A DNA stretch of 64,000 nt from Chlorophyllum brunneum (taxonomy: Eukaryota > Basidiomycota > Agaricomycetes > Agaricales > Agaricaceae), in contig OY756147.1 in the NCBI GenBank assembly GCA_963576785.1, positions 620,001 to 684,000 on the forward strand, given 5' to 3'. The position numbers and the translations under genes are program-made. This document shows, one piece after another, positions 54,007 to 64,000 of this stretch (the stretch's first letter is position 1; the number at the start of each line of letters is the position of its first letter). The notes beneath the pieces were generated by a model, which saw nothing but the letters and a program-made list of their open reading frames with translations, was not told where the DNA came from and did no database searches.

Positions 54007-56898
54007 CTACGATCGTAACAACGCCTTCCTCGCTTCATCTGTCGCTTTTCTCGCACTCAGCAACGAAGGTCTCGCAGCTTCGCCTTTTACATTCTCACCT
54101 TCATTCCTCGGCGGCGGGGTAGGCGACACAGCCAGAGTCTTAACAGCACGCTTCCCAACCACATTAACAGCAGCCACTGCTCTTAAATAATTTCCTCCAC
54201 TTGTTGAAGGACGTTTCTTCGCTGCGCCACTTCGTATTGTACCACCTGAGGAGCCCCTTACGGGCAGCGAAGAAGTGGGTACTCGACCAAAGGTTTTTCC
54301 CTCTTTATCGATTTTTTTCAGGAATGGACTAGGGAGGTTTTCTTCATCTGCGAGATCGTATACCGGTACTGGGCGGTTATTTAGTATAGGAACAGAAACT
54401 GCGGCGGCAAGTTTGGGTCCTATTGCTGCTTGTCGTTGCGGCTCTAAATGCGAGGCCGACTTTGGACGTGAGAGGGGTTTTGATTTCCTCGTACTTGGAC
54501 TCGGTGGTGGCGATTCGGCATCCGACTCTGCACTCGCCATGCTCAACCTCTTCCCATCTCTAAAGACATTCCCACTACTTCCGTTATCAGTTGTAGCTAA
54601 GTTGGGGATTGAGCCAGAGTCAGATTCGAAAATTTTCGTAAACCCAAGACCAATTCTTGGACTCTGATTGAAAAGGTTAGCGAGGTCGGTAGGTGAGGGT
54701 GTCGCAAGGGTTTCGCCTGTCGCTGTAAGGACGACGCCTTTCATGGCGGAAGGAAGGGTATCCGTGTAGTTGGGTCTCATAATAGGTGTTTGTAATGACG
54801 GGAAAAGTTTATTGGTGTCCGTTGCTTTGGGTGTAGCTTGGGTATGTTGTGAGTTGTTGCTGCAAGTATTCTTGATTGGGTGTCGGCGTCGTTGTGTTGG
54901 TGTTTCGTGTGTAACTTGGCTGATGGGCTCGAGGACGTTCTTGACTTCTTCGAGAGGTGCCTTTTGTGCCTTTCCTGATGCAGATACGTGTCAGATCTTG
55001 GCATGCCTGAATATATGTTTGAAAGTTACCTTTTTGCGAAGCTTCCCAGACTCTCATTCTCCCCTCCACTTCTTCCCTCATATCTTCGATATCCTCTTCT
55101 TCGGCCTGAAGCTCTTCTTCTCTCTTCACGATCCACTCTACGCGTTCTTGTACAGCTTTTATGCTGACTTCCACCTCTTGCCTAATCTCCGCCTCACGCG
55201 TACACCAGGCTTGACAAACCTCGGCCTCGCGTCTCCTTACGGCGTCCATAATCTCCTCTTCTCTCTTCGTCATCGCGTTCGCAACCTCTTCTTCACGATG
55301 TTGGATCAAAACACGTAACTCCTCCTCTCTGCGCGCGACAGCTTGTTTGATCGCGAGTTGAACATCTTGCTGTGTAATTTGTGGGTGTTGTTGGGTGTGT
55401 GTAATATGGGCTTGTAGTCGTGCAATCTCATTATCTTTTTCGGAAATAATAATATTGAATCGTTGTTCATGGTTCTTGAGTAGTTCTTCTCGGTCGTTAA
55501 GTTCGCGTTCTTTCGCAATCAAGGCGGTTCGGTGACCCTTGACTTGTGATAACCTATAAACGGAAAGTTAACTCCATCGGTCGAACAATGGGATGATCTG
55601 CGCATACAATTTATCCGTTTCGGAAACTCGGAATGACAGCTCTAGTCGTTCATGTTGAAGCAGTTGAGCAGCTGAGGGTCGCATAGCAGGCTAAAAATTT
55701 TCAAGGTCAACTCTGGGACAACGGTGTGAATTCGGACTAACTCACGTTAAGGTTAAGCATCGCTTTAATGACAGCAGACAAGGACTGAGAATAGCCCCTT
55801 GGTAGCGGTGGTATTCGACCGTTCCTTCGTGAGATTTCATCAGATGATGCTGCCGTCATTGTTGTGGGTTTGGTTGGACCTACCGAATACACATACTCAG
55901 TTCTGAATGAGTCTTGGCTTCGTGGAAAGGAGGTTTGAGTGCGCATAGTTCGTAGATGAGGCACCCAAGAGACCAAATATCCGATTTGGAGTCGTATGCC
56001 TTCTCCTGCATGAGTTCTGGGGACATGTAATATGGTGTCTAGGAGTTGACGTTCAGCGTACGTAGGCATCAATAAGGGTGGTGTCGAACACATACCCCAA
56101 CGTAGGTGTTGGCGAAACTACTTTGCGCCAACGCCTTTGACAGTCCAAAATCTCCAAGCTTGACGGTATTGTTCTCGTCCAAGAACACTGGACGTTCGTC
56201 AACTTAGCATTACAATACATCAAACACGTTGCTCACCATTGTCAGGCTTCAAATCCCTATGCAAAATTTGAGCTCGCCTCTCCTTCATACCAACGCCCGA
56301 AATCAGCCCATTAATCCCCTCGTCACCAACCAAAGCCGATGCGGACCCTCCACTGCCACTCCTGCCGTGCCCATTCGGGTGGTGGCAATGATGCAGTGCC
56401 AGCAGAATCTGCATAAAGTAATTCCAAATTGTGTCTTCCGGTATAGATCTATTCGTCTTTGTAGACTGCTTGATCACAGTCGAAAGGTCTCCTCCCCCAC
56501 AGTATTCCATGAGAATATACAAAATTCCAGCGTCGCGGTCAACGTAACGGTCGTGATATCGTACAATGTGTTCATGATGGAGGTCTTTCAGGATGTTTCT
56601 ATACACGTGTAGAAAGTTCAATCAAACAGCATGAGTCGGCTGGAAAGGAATCTTTGGGGGAAAGGGGAACGTACACCTCCGCAACAATTTGTTTTCTGTC
56701 TCTCTCCGTCATTCTCTCAAAATTGAGCTCCTTCCGGGCGAAAACCTGGTTGAGATCGTTTTCGAATAAGGGTCTGAACACTGTATTTGCACGTGTACGC
56801 ACCATTCCGTCCGCTTTTCGGCGGACTTTCCGTATGATACCAAAGGACCCATTGCCTATGATGTCCAGTGGTTCATACTGGTCTAGGAAGGAGGACAT
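54007..56898 (-). CDS. NIMA-related Ser/Thr protein kinase (Nek/KIN3-like)
   Basis: Mitotic kinase of the NIMA family. Start [20 protein letters not shown] with the glycine-rich loop, [20 protein letters not shown] (VAIK-type Lys in ARKE), [20 protein letters not shown], the catalytic loop [30 protein letters not shown] with the DFG and a NIMA-type activation loop, then [20 protein letters not shown] and [14 protein letters not shown]. An insertion rich in Gly and Ser ([18 protein letters not shown]) sits before HRD. After the kinase domain there is a long coiled coil ([40 protein letters not shown]) and a disordered Ser/Pro tail ending [12 protein letters not shown] at 54007. Frame continuity through the intron before [16 protein letters not shown] was checked. 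By family it regulates entry into mitosis and spindle function. Confidence 0.9.
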
Positions 56899-58519
56899 AG
56901 CTAGGGAAGAGAGCGGGGCAGACAGGAGAGATCACAACCAGGCAACTGATGAACCCGACCCCTGCTAATTCCAAACTGTCACGTGACCGTGTCATATCCA
57001 CATTCGGACTCATACAGAGAAAAGACAGGTGAACTAGTCAATCAAACAGCTGTAGCTGATACCATTATTGCATGAGTGTCATCTTGTCTTATTTGTGATT
57101 TTTTATAAGCTCAAATAATACAAGTAATTAATTTTTGTTCTATGTCTTTCCACATATAATTTTCTGTATCACTCTTACTCTTACTTCTTAGTTGTTAATC
57201 TTTTTATTTCTCATACTATCTCAATATTTACTGAACTCATGCAAATACTGAGGTAGTGATTGCTATATGCACCCCTTTGAAGCCCAAAGAAACAGTTCTC
57301 CTATAGATAATGCTATGACACATATTTTTGTAGAACATAAAGAGCATTATCTGTTTAGTAATCTTTTCTGTCTTCCCACTATTTCAGATCAGACAACTAC
57401 TGAAATACATATTACAAAGACAGAAAAGCAAATCTTAGGTATAAAAAATGTAAATACTAGTATATAATAAAAGAACTTTGAATCCAATTGATAATATTGA
57501 GACTTTCCAGCAAACAATTATGGAGACTAAATGAACATAGTAAAAAACAAGTCAAAAATTAGTAAATATGTTGTTCTAACCACTAGTAATGTTACTTTGT
57601 ACTTGCCTATGATAGTTTGGGCTAGACCCACTCTTAAAGATATTCACTCTTACAATAATATGATATGACTACAGCCTTCTTGGGTGCTAGATTATTCTCT
57701 AAAAGGTAATTGATATGGGATACCCCCCAGATGGTTGGAAAACCAAATTACTCAGTTGGAAGCTCCCTGGAAACAAACACTGATGGTACAGGAGACAGAA
57801 AAAACAAATACATGAATTAGTACCACATTAAGGGATTTAATCTCTAGTGGATATACTTTGTTTGTTAATGCAAGTCACAACCCTACATTTATTTAAGTAT
57901 GCACAATCTGAATGGTGCAGTGAGTCCCCACTACATTGCTGTGGACCCTTGTTACCCTACAGTTAGTAGACAACATGGCACATTGTTTATCATAGATTAG
58001 TGCACAAGTAAAAAAAGAATAACAAAGAATTATAAATTCTCTATGAACAAACTATTTTATGATTCAACAACAACCACTATGTCTAACTCATCCTTATGCA
58101 TTGACATAGACAGTAGCAAAGTGTGTGTGTGTGTGTGTGTGTCACAAAATGATCTTCCAAAAACTTGCAACTTCAGATCTCCAATTGTATGAACACTGAT
58201 CTGCTACCTTAATAACCCCTCAACTTTCCTCAATTCTGGTAACAACTTTTGATCAAGGACACTGATTATGGGATTGAACTGAGCTGGGAGGTCATGGTAA
58301 GCCTGGTAAGTACAAACTTGTTCACCTCTAAGCAAACATCTTTTATATCAGTTTCCGTGATCTTAGCCTCCCGAGTGTCTACTTAGCTTTGACCGAAGAC
58401 TGCATGTATATAGCAATTATTATCCGGCCTAAGTTCTGCTACAGTGGCAATTCATTTTTGGCCTGTAGGTCCTCTTTGCATGTATTTATAAGAGCTACGA
58501 CACCTCGACGGTAATGTAT
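56899..58519. other. AT-rich, gene-free island
   Basis: From about 57,050 to 58,500 the DNA is markedly richer in A and T than everything around it, with frequent TATA, TTAT and AATAAT runs. The longest frame is 66 codons (57267-57467). No terminal repeats, transposase or polymerase motif was recognised. Could be a decayed transposon, an inserted organellar or viral fragment too altered to name, or a structural AT-rich tract. Confidence 0.5.
58121..58142. repeat. (GT)n microsatellite in the AT-rich island
   Basis: Eleven GT units in an otherwise AT-rich context. Confidence 0.85.
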
Positions 58520-61500
58520 CTATAACCCGAAAAACCCAAATCCAAAACGCCCTTCAACTCCTCCTACAACACCTAAACACATTCCTCCTAAACCAATACC
58601 ACAAACACTACCAACTCGAATCAGCCACACACCCAAAAAAAAAAAAAAAGAGCAACCACTCACACCAACAAACCTCACACCCGCCAACCCAAAAGTCGTA
58701 TACAACAAAAACGTAAAATACGCATTGCGTTTCTGTCCATGTTGTTCTTCCCAAGCTTTAATCATCTCTTCATTAATCCCCTTCTTATCCACATTCAACC
58801 ATCCCCCGATATTCTCTACCGAAATTGCCAAGACTCCATTTGTGAATAACCAACTTGCGACGAGCCATGTTCGGAATTTTCTATTGTCGTCGTCCATTTT
58901 TTGGGCTGCTGCTGCTGGAGTTAATTCTTTTTTTGAAGAAGAAGAGTTGGAGTTGGAAGATGAGGGGGTAGAAGAGGATAATGCGCGTTTGACTGTATCT
59001 TGGAAGAGAAAATCGATATCTTCTTGAGTGTTTGTTGTATCTTCCACCGTCGGTTCGTCTGATCCAAGTGACGTTTTGGATTTGATAGAAGGAAGAGCTT
59101 CGGATTTATCACTTCCTTTCGTACCCCACGAAACCTATGCACAAAGATCAACGTTAACGCAGTTTATAAAAAGAAGGATGAGAGGACTGACATCGTGAAG
59201 ATTACAAAACGCGTATACGTTCAAGATGTTTGTGAAACTTGGTGCAAGGCATAGATATGGGAAGAACGAGTGGAGCATATGCCAGGGATCACCAAACATG
59301 ATTGACGCGATAAGATAAATACCTATTTATCCACTCGTTAGTGTCTTGAAGTGAAAAGAATGAGGAAAAGAGTTTTACCAAAAGTCGAAATCATAGCAGC
59401 CATCAACGGACCAACAGGAGGCATCAAAATCGCACCAATAATGTCTCCCGCAGTATGTTTTCCAACCAAAGCCTTCGGAATACCCTACAAAACACACATT
59501 ACAACGCCTATTTCATACAAAGAAATAAAAAAACGACATACGACGAAGGAGAGACTGGTAAGCCATAAAGAACAAACGAGGAGGTATACCGCGAGTACAG
59601 CGTATACCCACATCGTCACCGAATAAGCGAGTTTTTCGGATTTGGGTCTGTTACCCAAGGCCAAGATGAACTTGAAACAATCCCTATCATTAACACCATG
59701 ACGAAGATAGATTTTTGTTGTGGCGTACCTGTAAAGCCAGGAAACACATGTATATCCATTTCAATGCAGCGTTGACCCAATGAATCTAAAAGATATTAGA
59801 ATGAAAGGATAAGACAGGGAAAGAAAACCTACAAAGACGACGTTCCAGAATACGATTCCTTGCGACGGTAACAAATCAATGATAATACTAAACGTCAACC
59901 ACAAATTCGCCAACGCAAACCACGAAAAGAACAACGACATCGCATTGTACTAAAAAAAAACAATCAAATCAATCAATCCTCATTGCCAAAAAAAAAACCA
60001 AAAAAAAACATACCAAAGCCTGCACACACAAAATCCCAATCCTCAATCCCCCATGTCCACTCCCAAAAACTCTCCAAAAATAAACAACCGCATAAACACT
60101 CGCCGCAAAACTCCCATTCAACCATCTCCTCCTCTGTCCAATCAATTCCTCAATACTCTCCGGTACATCCGTTTCCGCTCGGGAAGGTTGTACATAACTC
60201 AATGTCCAAGCTGATCCTTTTTTAGCTACTAGTTCGAAACAGAGTATGCGGTCTTCGGCTAGGAACATGTTTTTTGTGAATATTGACATGGATTGTTGAG
60301 TTTTGAGGCGGAGAGAGAGGGAGTGGTCGCCGTGGAAGTATTGGTCGAGGGGACGACCGAGGATTGCGCGGTAGCGGTAGGCGCTGAATGCACCTGGGAG
60401 GACGGAGACGTAGCCGAATGTGCTTTCGAGTGGTTTGTCTGACAGGTGGAGTTAGTGGATATATGGAGTGGAGGTGACGGAATTACCGAGAATGTTGGAC
60501 ATCTTGTATTCGAAATTTTGAGCTGCGACGAGGGGATTGAGAAGTTTCTTGCCGCGTTCCAACATTGCATGGATTTCGCCTGTGCGCAGACACATTGTCA
60601 ATGGAAACAGTCAAGTATGATGAATTGACGTACCGCAACATCCTCCTAGATTTGGATCATTGTAAAACGCTTCCCAAAGATAATACAGTGATTTCTTCCC
60701 AGGTTTCGTTCCAGCATCTATAAGTATACAAACCTCCGGCTATCGGAGTATATAAGAATCATTTCTCTGGTGTAGTAGGTCGTGGACGTACGTTTAACAT
60801 TCTTCCGACGGCGTTGAACAACCAACGATGCGAGTTGATTTTTTTCTGGTTTTTCGCCTTGATGATGAGGATAATTTGTACTGGTACCATATTTGAGGGA
60901 TCCCCATCGACTTGTGGAAGAACTAGCTGTGGCTTGCTGTCTACCGACAGTTGAGTTGTATACTGTCGAATCAAATTAGCAACCTGTAATCAACGAGCAA
61001 GACAAAAATACCTCAAAGATATGAGCAACAGTATCCTTCCCATCGACCTTTTTCTTCATAACGCCATCCTGATATACACCAACAGTAGCCAACAAATCCA
61101 AAACACCCTTATCCATAACTTCCAATCCATCAACCACAAGCGCGAGCGTAATCCTTTCCCAACCACGTGTACCCTCTTCAGCATTCGTCGCTTTACGCCA
61201 ATATCGAGAACCTTTACTCCTTACGATATCACGAACGTTGAGCATAACGCCGTGAAGAGTTCTCGAGTATAAGAATTTATCTTCATTGTATGATGTAACG
61301 GCGATCAATATATCTGTTTCGCGGGGTGGGGAGTAGAGAGTATGTCGTAATGACCACCCGTTCTCAGGTGTAAAGTCATCTGGATCACATGTAGCTGCGG
61401 TATACCGCATATGTGAAAATTCGGTTCCATCGGGTCCGAGTTTATAAAGATCTTCAGTGGCGTTGACGACGGCAGTAGGGACTTTATATTCAGCGATAAA

Positions 61501-62185
61501 ATTCCCATGGGTAAGTTTGACTTTTCGTTTAACGCCTTTTCTGACGTTTTGCCGTCGTAACCAACCAGTGTTGAGGGAGACGACAGAGGATCTAGAAGTG
61601 TTGATACGAGGTGAGTAAGGTGAGCCTGGAGGAAGGTAAGGAGAGTTGAGGAAAGGAGAGTCGGGTGGGATTGGGGATAGAGATTTGTGGAGGGCCGAAG
61701 GGGGGAGAGCACGACGATGTGTTGAGGGAGATGGTGGGATACGTGGAGAGTTGGGGAATCTGGGGGAACGAGGGGATCTGAGAATGGATGGGGGTGCCAA
61801 GAAGGGGGACCGAGGAGGACGAGTGGCGGAACCAGGGGTAGGACTGTCTGGTCTGGAAAGAAGGGTAAGATGAAAGTATTTTTAGAACATGAGGGGGCTC
61901 ACAGAGGAGGATAAACAAAGTCTTCGTTCATGTGTGCCGGGTAGCGCCCTGATGGTAGTTAGCAACCACACCAGACAGTTGTGAAGGATGCTCACTCTCG
62001 TCACCGCTGACATATCCCAAGCTCTCGGTAGAAGAAGCGGCAGGCAGAGTATCGCTATCACTACCACTGCTTGTATAGCCATGATGAGGACCAGGATTGA
62101 GATAGGTTGTGGAGGTGTCAGAGTCGGAAGTGGTATAATATGAACGAGAGCTGATAGAGTCTTGAGGAAGGTGATGGGAAGACAT
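58520..62185 (-). CDS. Chitin synthase, division 1 type
   Basis: Plasma-membrane glycosyltransferase family 2 enzyme that polymerises UDP-GlcNAc into chitin. Start [20 protein letters not shown], a Ser/Pro-rich disordered head, then the chitin-synthase N-terminal domain [39 protein letters not shown] and [20 protein letters not shown]. The catalytic part follows: LILIDAG-like [60 protein letters not shown] and the QxxRW motif [12 protein letters not shown]. Several transmembrane segments follow ([31 protein letters not shown]). The C-terminus is hydrophobic. Many small introns. An in-frame ATG at 62362 is an alternative start but would leave about 70 bp to the divergent gene; 62185 was preferred. 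Length and order are normal for classes I-III. Confidence 0.92.
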
Positions 62186-62432
62186 AGTCGATACCAGCGA
62201 CTTTGAACAACTATTTGGCAGCCCAGCTGCGGTGCGAGAACCAGCGCACAAGGTAAGAGGGAGAGGAGAGGCGTCAAGCACTGGCGAGGGTGAGTTAATA
62301 AAGGTTTCGACTGCACAGCCGGGATGATGGTTGCTTGTGTGCGACATAGCCAAATGCGGCAAGGGGATGACCTAAAGAGGAGCGTGTGAACGAGGGAGAG
62401 TGGTGGGGTGAAAACTGAGAAGGGCAGAGAGC
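62186..62432. promoter_or_regulatory. Bidirectional promoter region, chitin synthase / COQ1-like
   Basis: 247 bp between two divergent start codons; must serve both genes. No TATA box recognised. Its left part is open in frame with the chitin synthase head, so the start assignment decides its size. Confidence 0.35.
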
Positions 62433-63850
62433 ATGTTGCGCTGCACTCGTCCCCTGCGCTCTCTTGCCCAGCACCGCCGCCCAGATCCATTCTCCATCCT
62501 CGGCCCCCATCTCCACGCCCTCCGCACGGACCTCCTCCATCTCCTCGCCTCACGTCACCCTGCTATCACTGAACTGACGCAGTACTACTTCCGCCATCCC
62601 TCCAAACAAGTCAGGCCCCTTCTCGTCCTCCTCCTTTCCCAGGCTACAAATGGCCTTGGACGCAACTGGAACCTCAAATTCTGGGAGTCTACTCACCCAG
62701 CTGCAGGCGGCCGCAGAGACGAACTCGATCTTCCTCTCTCTCCTCCCGAGGTCCTCACCGATTATAACCCCCATTTCCCGGGCCACACCAGCACCTTTCG
62801 CGATCCCTTTATCCTGACATCCGATTCCTCCCACAGACACCGAAAACCCTATCCCCACTCTGCAAAACCACCACCACCGCCAACATCACCCACATTACAT
62901 TCACCTACAACCATTCTCCCCACTCAACTCCGTCTTGCTCAAATCGTCGAAATGCTACATACAGCCTCGTTGTTGCATGATGATGTCATAGATGCTTCTG
63001 CACTCCGTCGCGGTGCACCTTCTGCTCCGTCCCTCTTCAATAACAAACTCTCCGTTCTAGGTGGCAACTTCATCTTGGGACGTGCTTCTGCTGCATTAGC
63101 GCGTTTAGGCGACCACGAAGTTACCCAACTTATCGCCAGTATCATCCCTAATATTGTCGAGGGTGAGATTCTCCAACTGAAACACGTCGTCCAACCTAGT
63201 GCCAAGGCCAGGACCAAAACTGAGGAGACCAAGAGTCCGAAACATCAACACGCGTGGAATATCTATCTTCAAAAGACCTATCTCAAAACTGCATCCCTCA
63301 TGGCCAAAGGTGCACGTTCGGCAGTCGTGTTGGGTGGATGTGCAGAAGGAGAGATTTGGAAAGAAGTCGCGTATGCTTATGGACGAAATCTCGGCATTGC
63401 CTTCCAGGCACGTTACTTTATATATCATATGATCCCCTAATCTGACTGAAACTGTCATTTAGCTCGTGGATGATGTGTTGGACTACGAATCCGCTTCAGC
63501 TACACTCGGTAAACCCGGTAATGCAGATCTTCAACTCGGTCTCGCAACCGCACCAGCTCTCTACGCATGGGAAGAACATCCCGAAATGGGCGAACTCATC
63601 GGACGTAAATTCGAAAGTGCCGGAGATGTCGACAAGGTTGGTATTCTACTCACACCATCATGGCTTGACTAACCTGCATTACACTAAGGCTCGGGACCTC
63701 GTACACAAATCATCTGCAATTCAACGTACGAAACAACTGGCGTTGGCGTATGCTGATGAAGCCAAGAATGTGCTTCAAGAACTTCCTGAGAGTGAGGCTA
63801 GAGATGCCCTGGAGGTCTTAGCAGAGCGTGTTGTTGGGAGGAAATATTAG
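62433..63850 (+). CDS. COQ1: Trans-polyprenyl diphosphate synthase (COQ1-like)
   Basis: Makes the long isoprenoid tail of ubiquinone from isopentenyl and farnesyl diphosphate, in mitochondria. Exons 62433-63407, 63463-63636, 63689-63850 sum to 1311 nt, 436 aa. The N-terminus MLRCTRPLRSLAQHRRPDPF is Arg-rich, as in a presequence. Substrate-binding KQVRPLLVLLLSQA is followed by a roughly 90-residue hydrophilic, Pro/His-rich insertion, then the first Asp-rich motif LLHDDVIDASALRRGAPS and the second, LVDDVLDYESASATLGKPG; the C-terminus ends VVGRKY. Intron 1 (63408-63462) has a GC donor; only this splice gives the expected FQ-LVDDVLDY join. Gene intact. It could also supply prenyl donors to other enzymes, but COQ1 is the simplest reading. 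Confidence 0.9.
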
Positions 63851-63928
63851 AGTGTTGTACATTTTATATTCACTTAATGTGATGTTGGAGGGTTGGGTGT
63901 TGATTCATGTGATAAAGGATGTTGACAA

Positions 63929-64000
63929 GCATTAATGGGGTAGTGGTAACCTGGGTCGTTGCCATTCGAGCGACTAGCTCGACCCGCCGGGGGTTCGATT
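63929..64000 (+). tRNA. tRNA gene cut by the window edge, probably Gly-GCC with an intron
   Basis: A D-arm-like GGGTAGTGGTAACCT is followed by an anticodon stem GGTCG...CGACC around TTGCCA, then a T-arm GGGGGTTCGATT at the last bases of the window. The distance between the anticodon stem halves requires an intron of about 14 nt after the anticodon. The 3' half of the T-stem and the acceptor stem lie outside the window, so the call and the anticodon are provisional. Confidence 0.5.

Noticed and set aside
57590..58110. Apparent fossil coding frame in the AT-rich island (plus strand, VTLYLPMIVWARPTL...).
   Set aside because: About ten stops in roughly 170 codons is what random AT-rich DNA would give, and no segment matched a family I know.
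62186..62362. Upstream ATG at 62362 as the chitin synthase start.
   Set aside because: It would leave about 70 bp for two divergent promoters; the start at 62185 gives a typical Ser-rich N-terminus. Not excluded.
1..64000. CRISPR arrays, bacterial operons or prophage features.
   Set aside because: Introns, signal peptides and gene families are all eukaryotic; no regularly spaced repeats were seen.

Overview
The window looks like chromosomal DNA of a filamentous basidiomycete, most likely an Agaricomycete. The genes are split by many short introns of about 47-70 nt with GT(A/G)NGT...AG ends. They are packed on both strands and include families typical of mushroom-forming fungi: proliferated F-box/LRR genes, an AA9 lytic polysaccharide monooxygenase, a GMC (aryl-alcohol-oxidase-like) oxidoreductase, a division-1 chitin synthase and a GH31 alpha-glucosidase. 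Gene models were rebuilt by hand from splice signals and reading-frame continuity. Where exon sums were checked they gave whole codon counts.

Layout. 1-1.9 kb: no recognisable gene. 1.9-3.4 kb (+): uridine phosphorylase. 3.8-5.8 kb (-): single-exon F-box protein. 6.2-10.4 kb (+): secreted GH31 glucosidase with 22 exons. 10.8-16.2 kb (-): a 4CXXC_R1 zinc-finger protein preceded by an unrecognised low-complexity gene. 17.6-24.0 kb (-): tandem array of three F-box/LRR paralogues, the first broken by a 10-bp deletion. 24.5-25.3 kb (-): glucosamine-6-phosphate N-acetyltransferase. 26.1-27.3 kb (-): AA9 LPMO. 28.9-32.1 kb (-): tandem pair of haloacid-dehalogenase-like genes. 32.8-35.1 kb (+): GMC oxidoreductase. 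36.6-38.0 kb (-): Mo25. 39.1-41.2 kb (+): secreted protein of unknown function. 42.1-43.8 kb (+): O-methyltransferase. 43.9-47.3 kb: divergent PUF6 (-) and IES6 (+). 47.6-48.6 kb (+): conserved, possibly mitochondrial, unknown. 50.4-51.7 kb (+): UbiA-type prenyltransferase. 52.5-53.8 kb (+): decayed F-box relic. 54.0-56.9 kb (-): NIMA-family kinase. 56.9-58.5 kb: AT-rich gene-free island. 58.5-62.2 kb (-): chitin synthase, divergent from 62.4-63.9 kb (+), a trans-polyprenyl diphosphate synthase (COQ1-like). A tRNA runs off the right edge.

Themes. Carbohydrate and cell-wall functions recur: GH31 and AA9 act on extracellular glycans, and GNA1 supplies UDP-GlcNAc, the substrate of the chitin synthase. 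Housekeeping genes (Mo25, PUF6, IES6, COQ1, the kinase) are interspersed with fast-evolving accessory genes, so I do not see a tight biosynthetic cluster, although an O-methyltransferase, a UbiA enzyme, a GMC oxidoreductase and a prenyl diphosphate synthase all lie in the right-hand half. The most notable structural observations are three GC-AG introns, a start codon apparently split by an intron in IES6, the decaying F-box array and the UbiA enzyme with an altered first aspartate motif. I did not find a clearly new multi-gene system.
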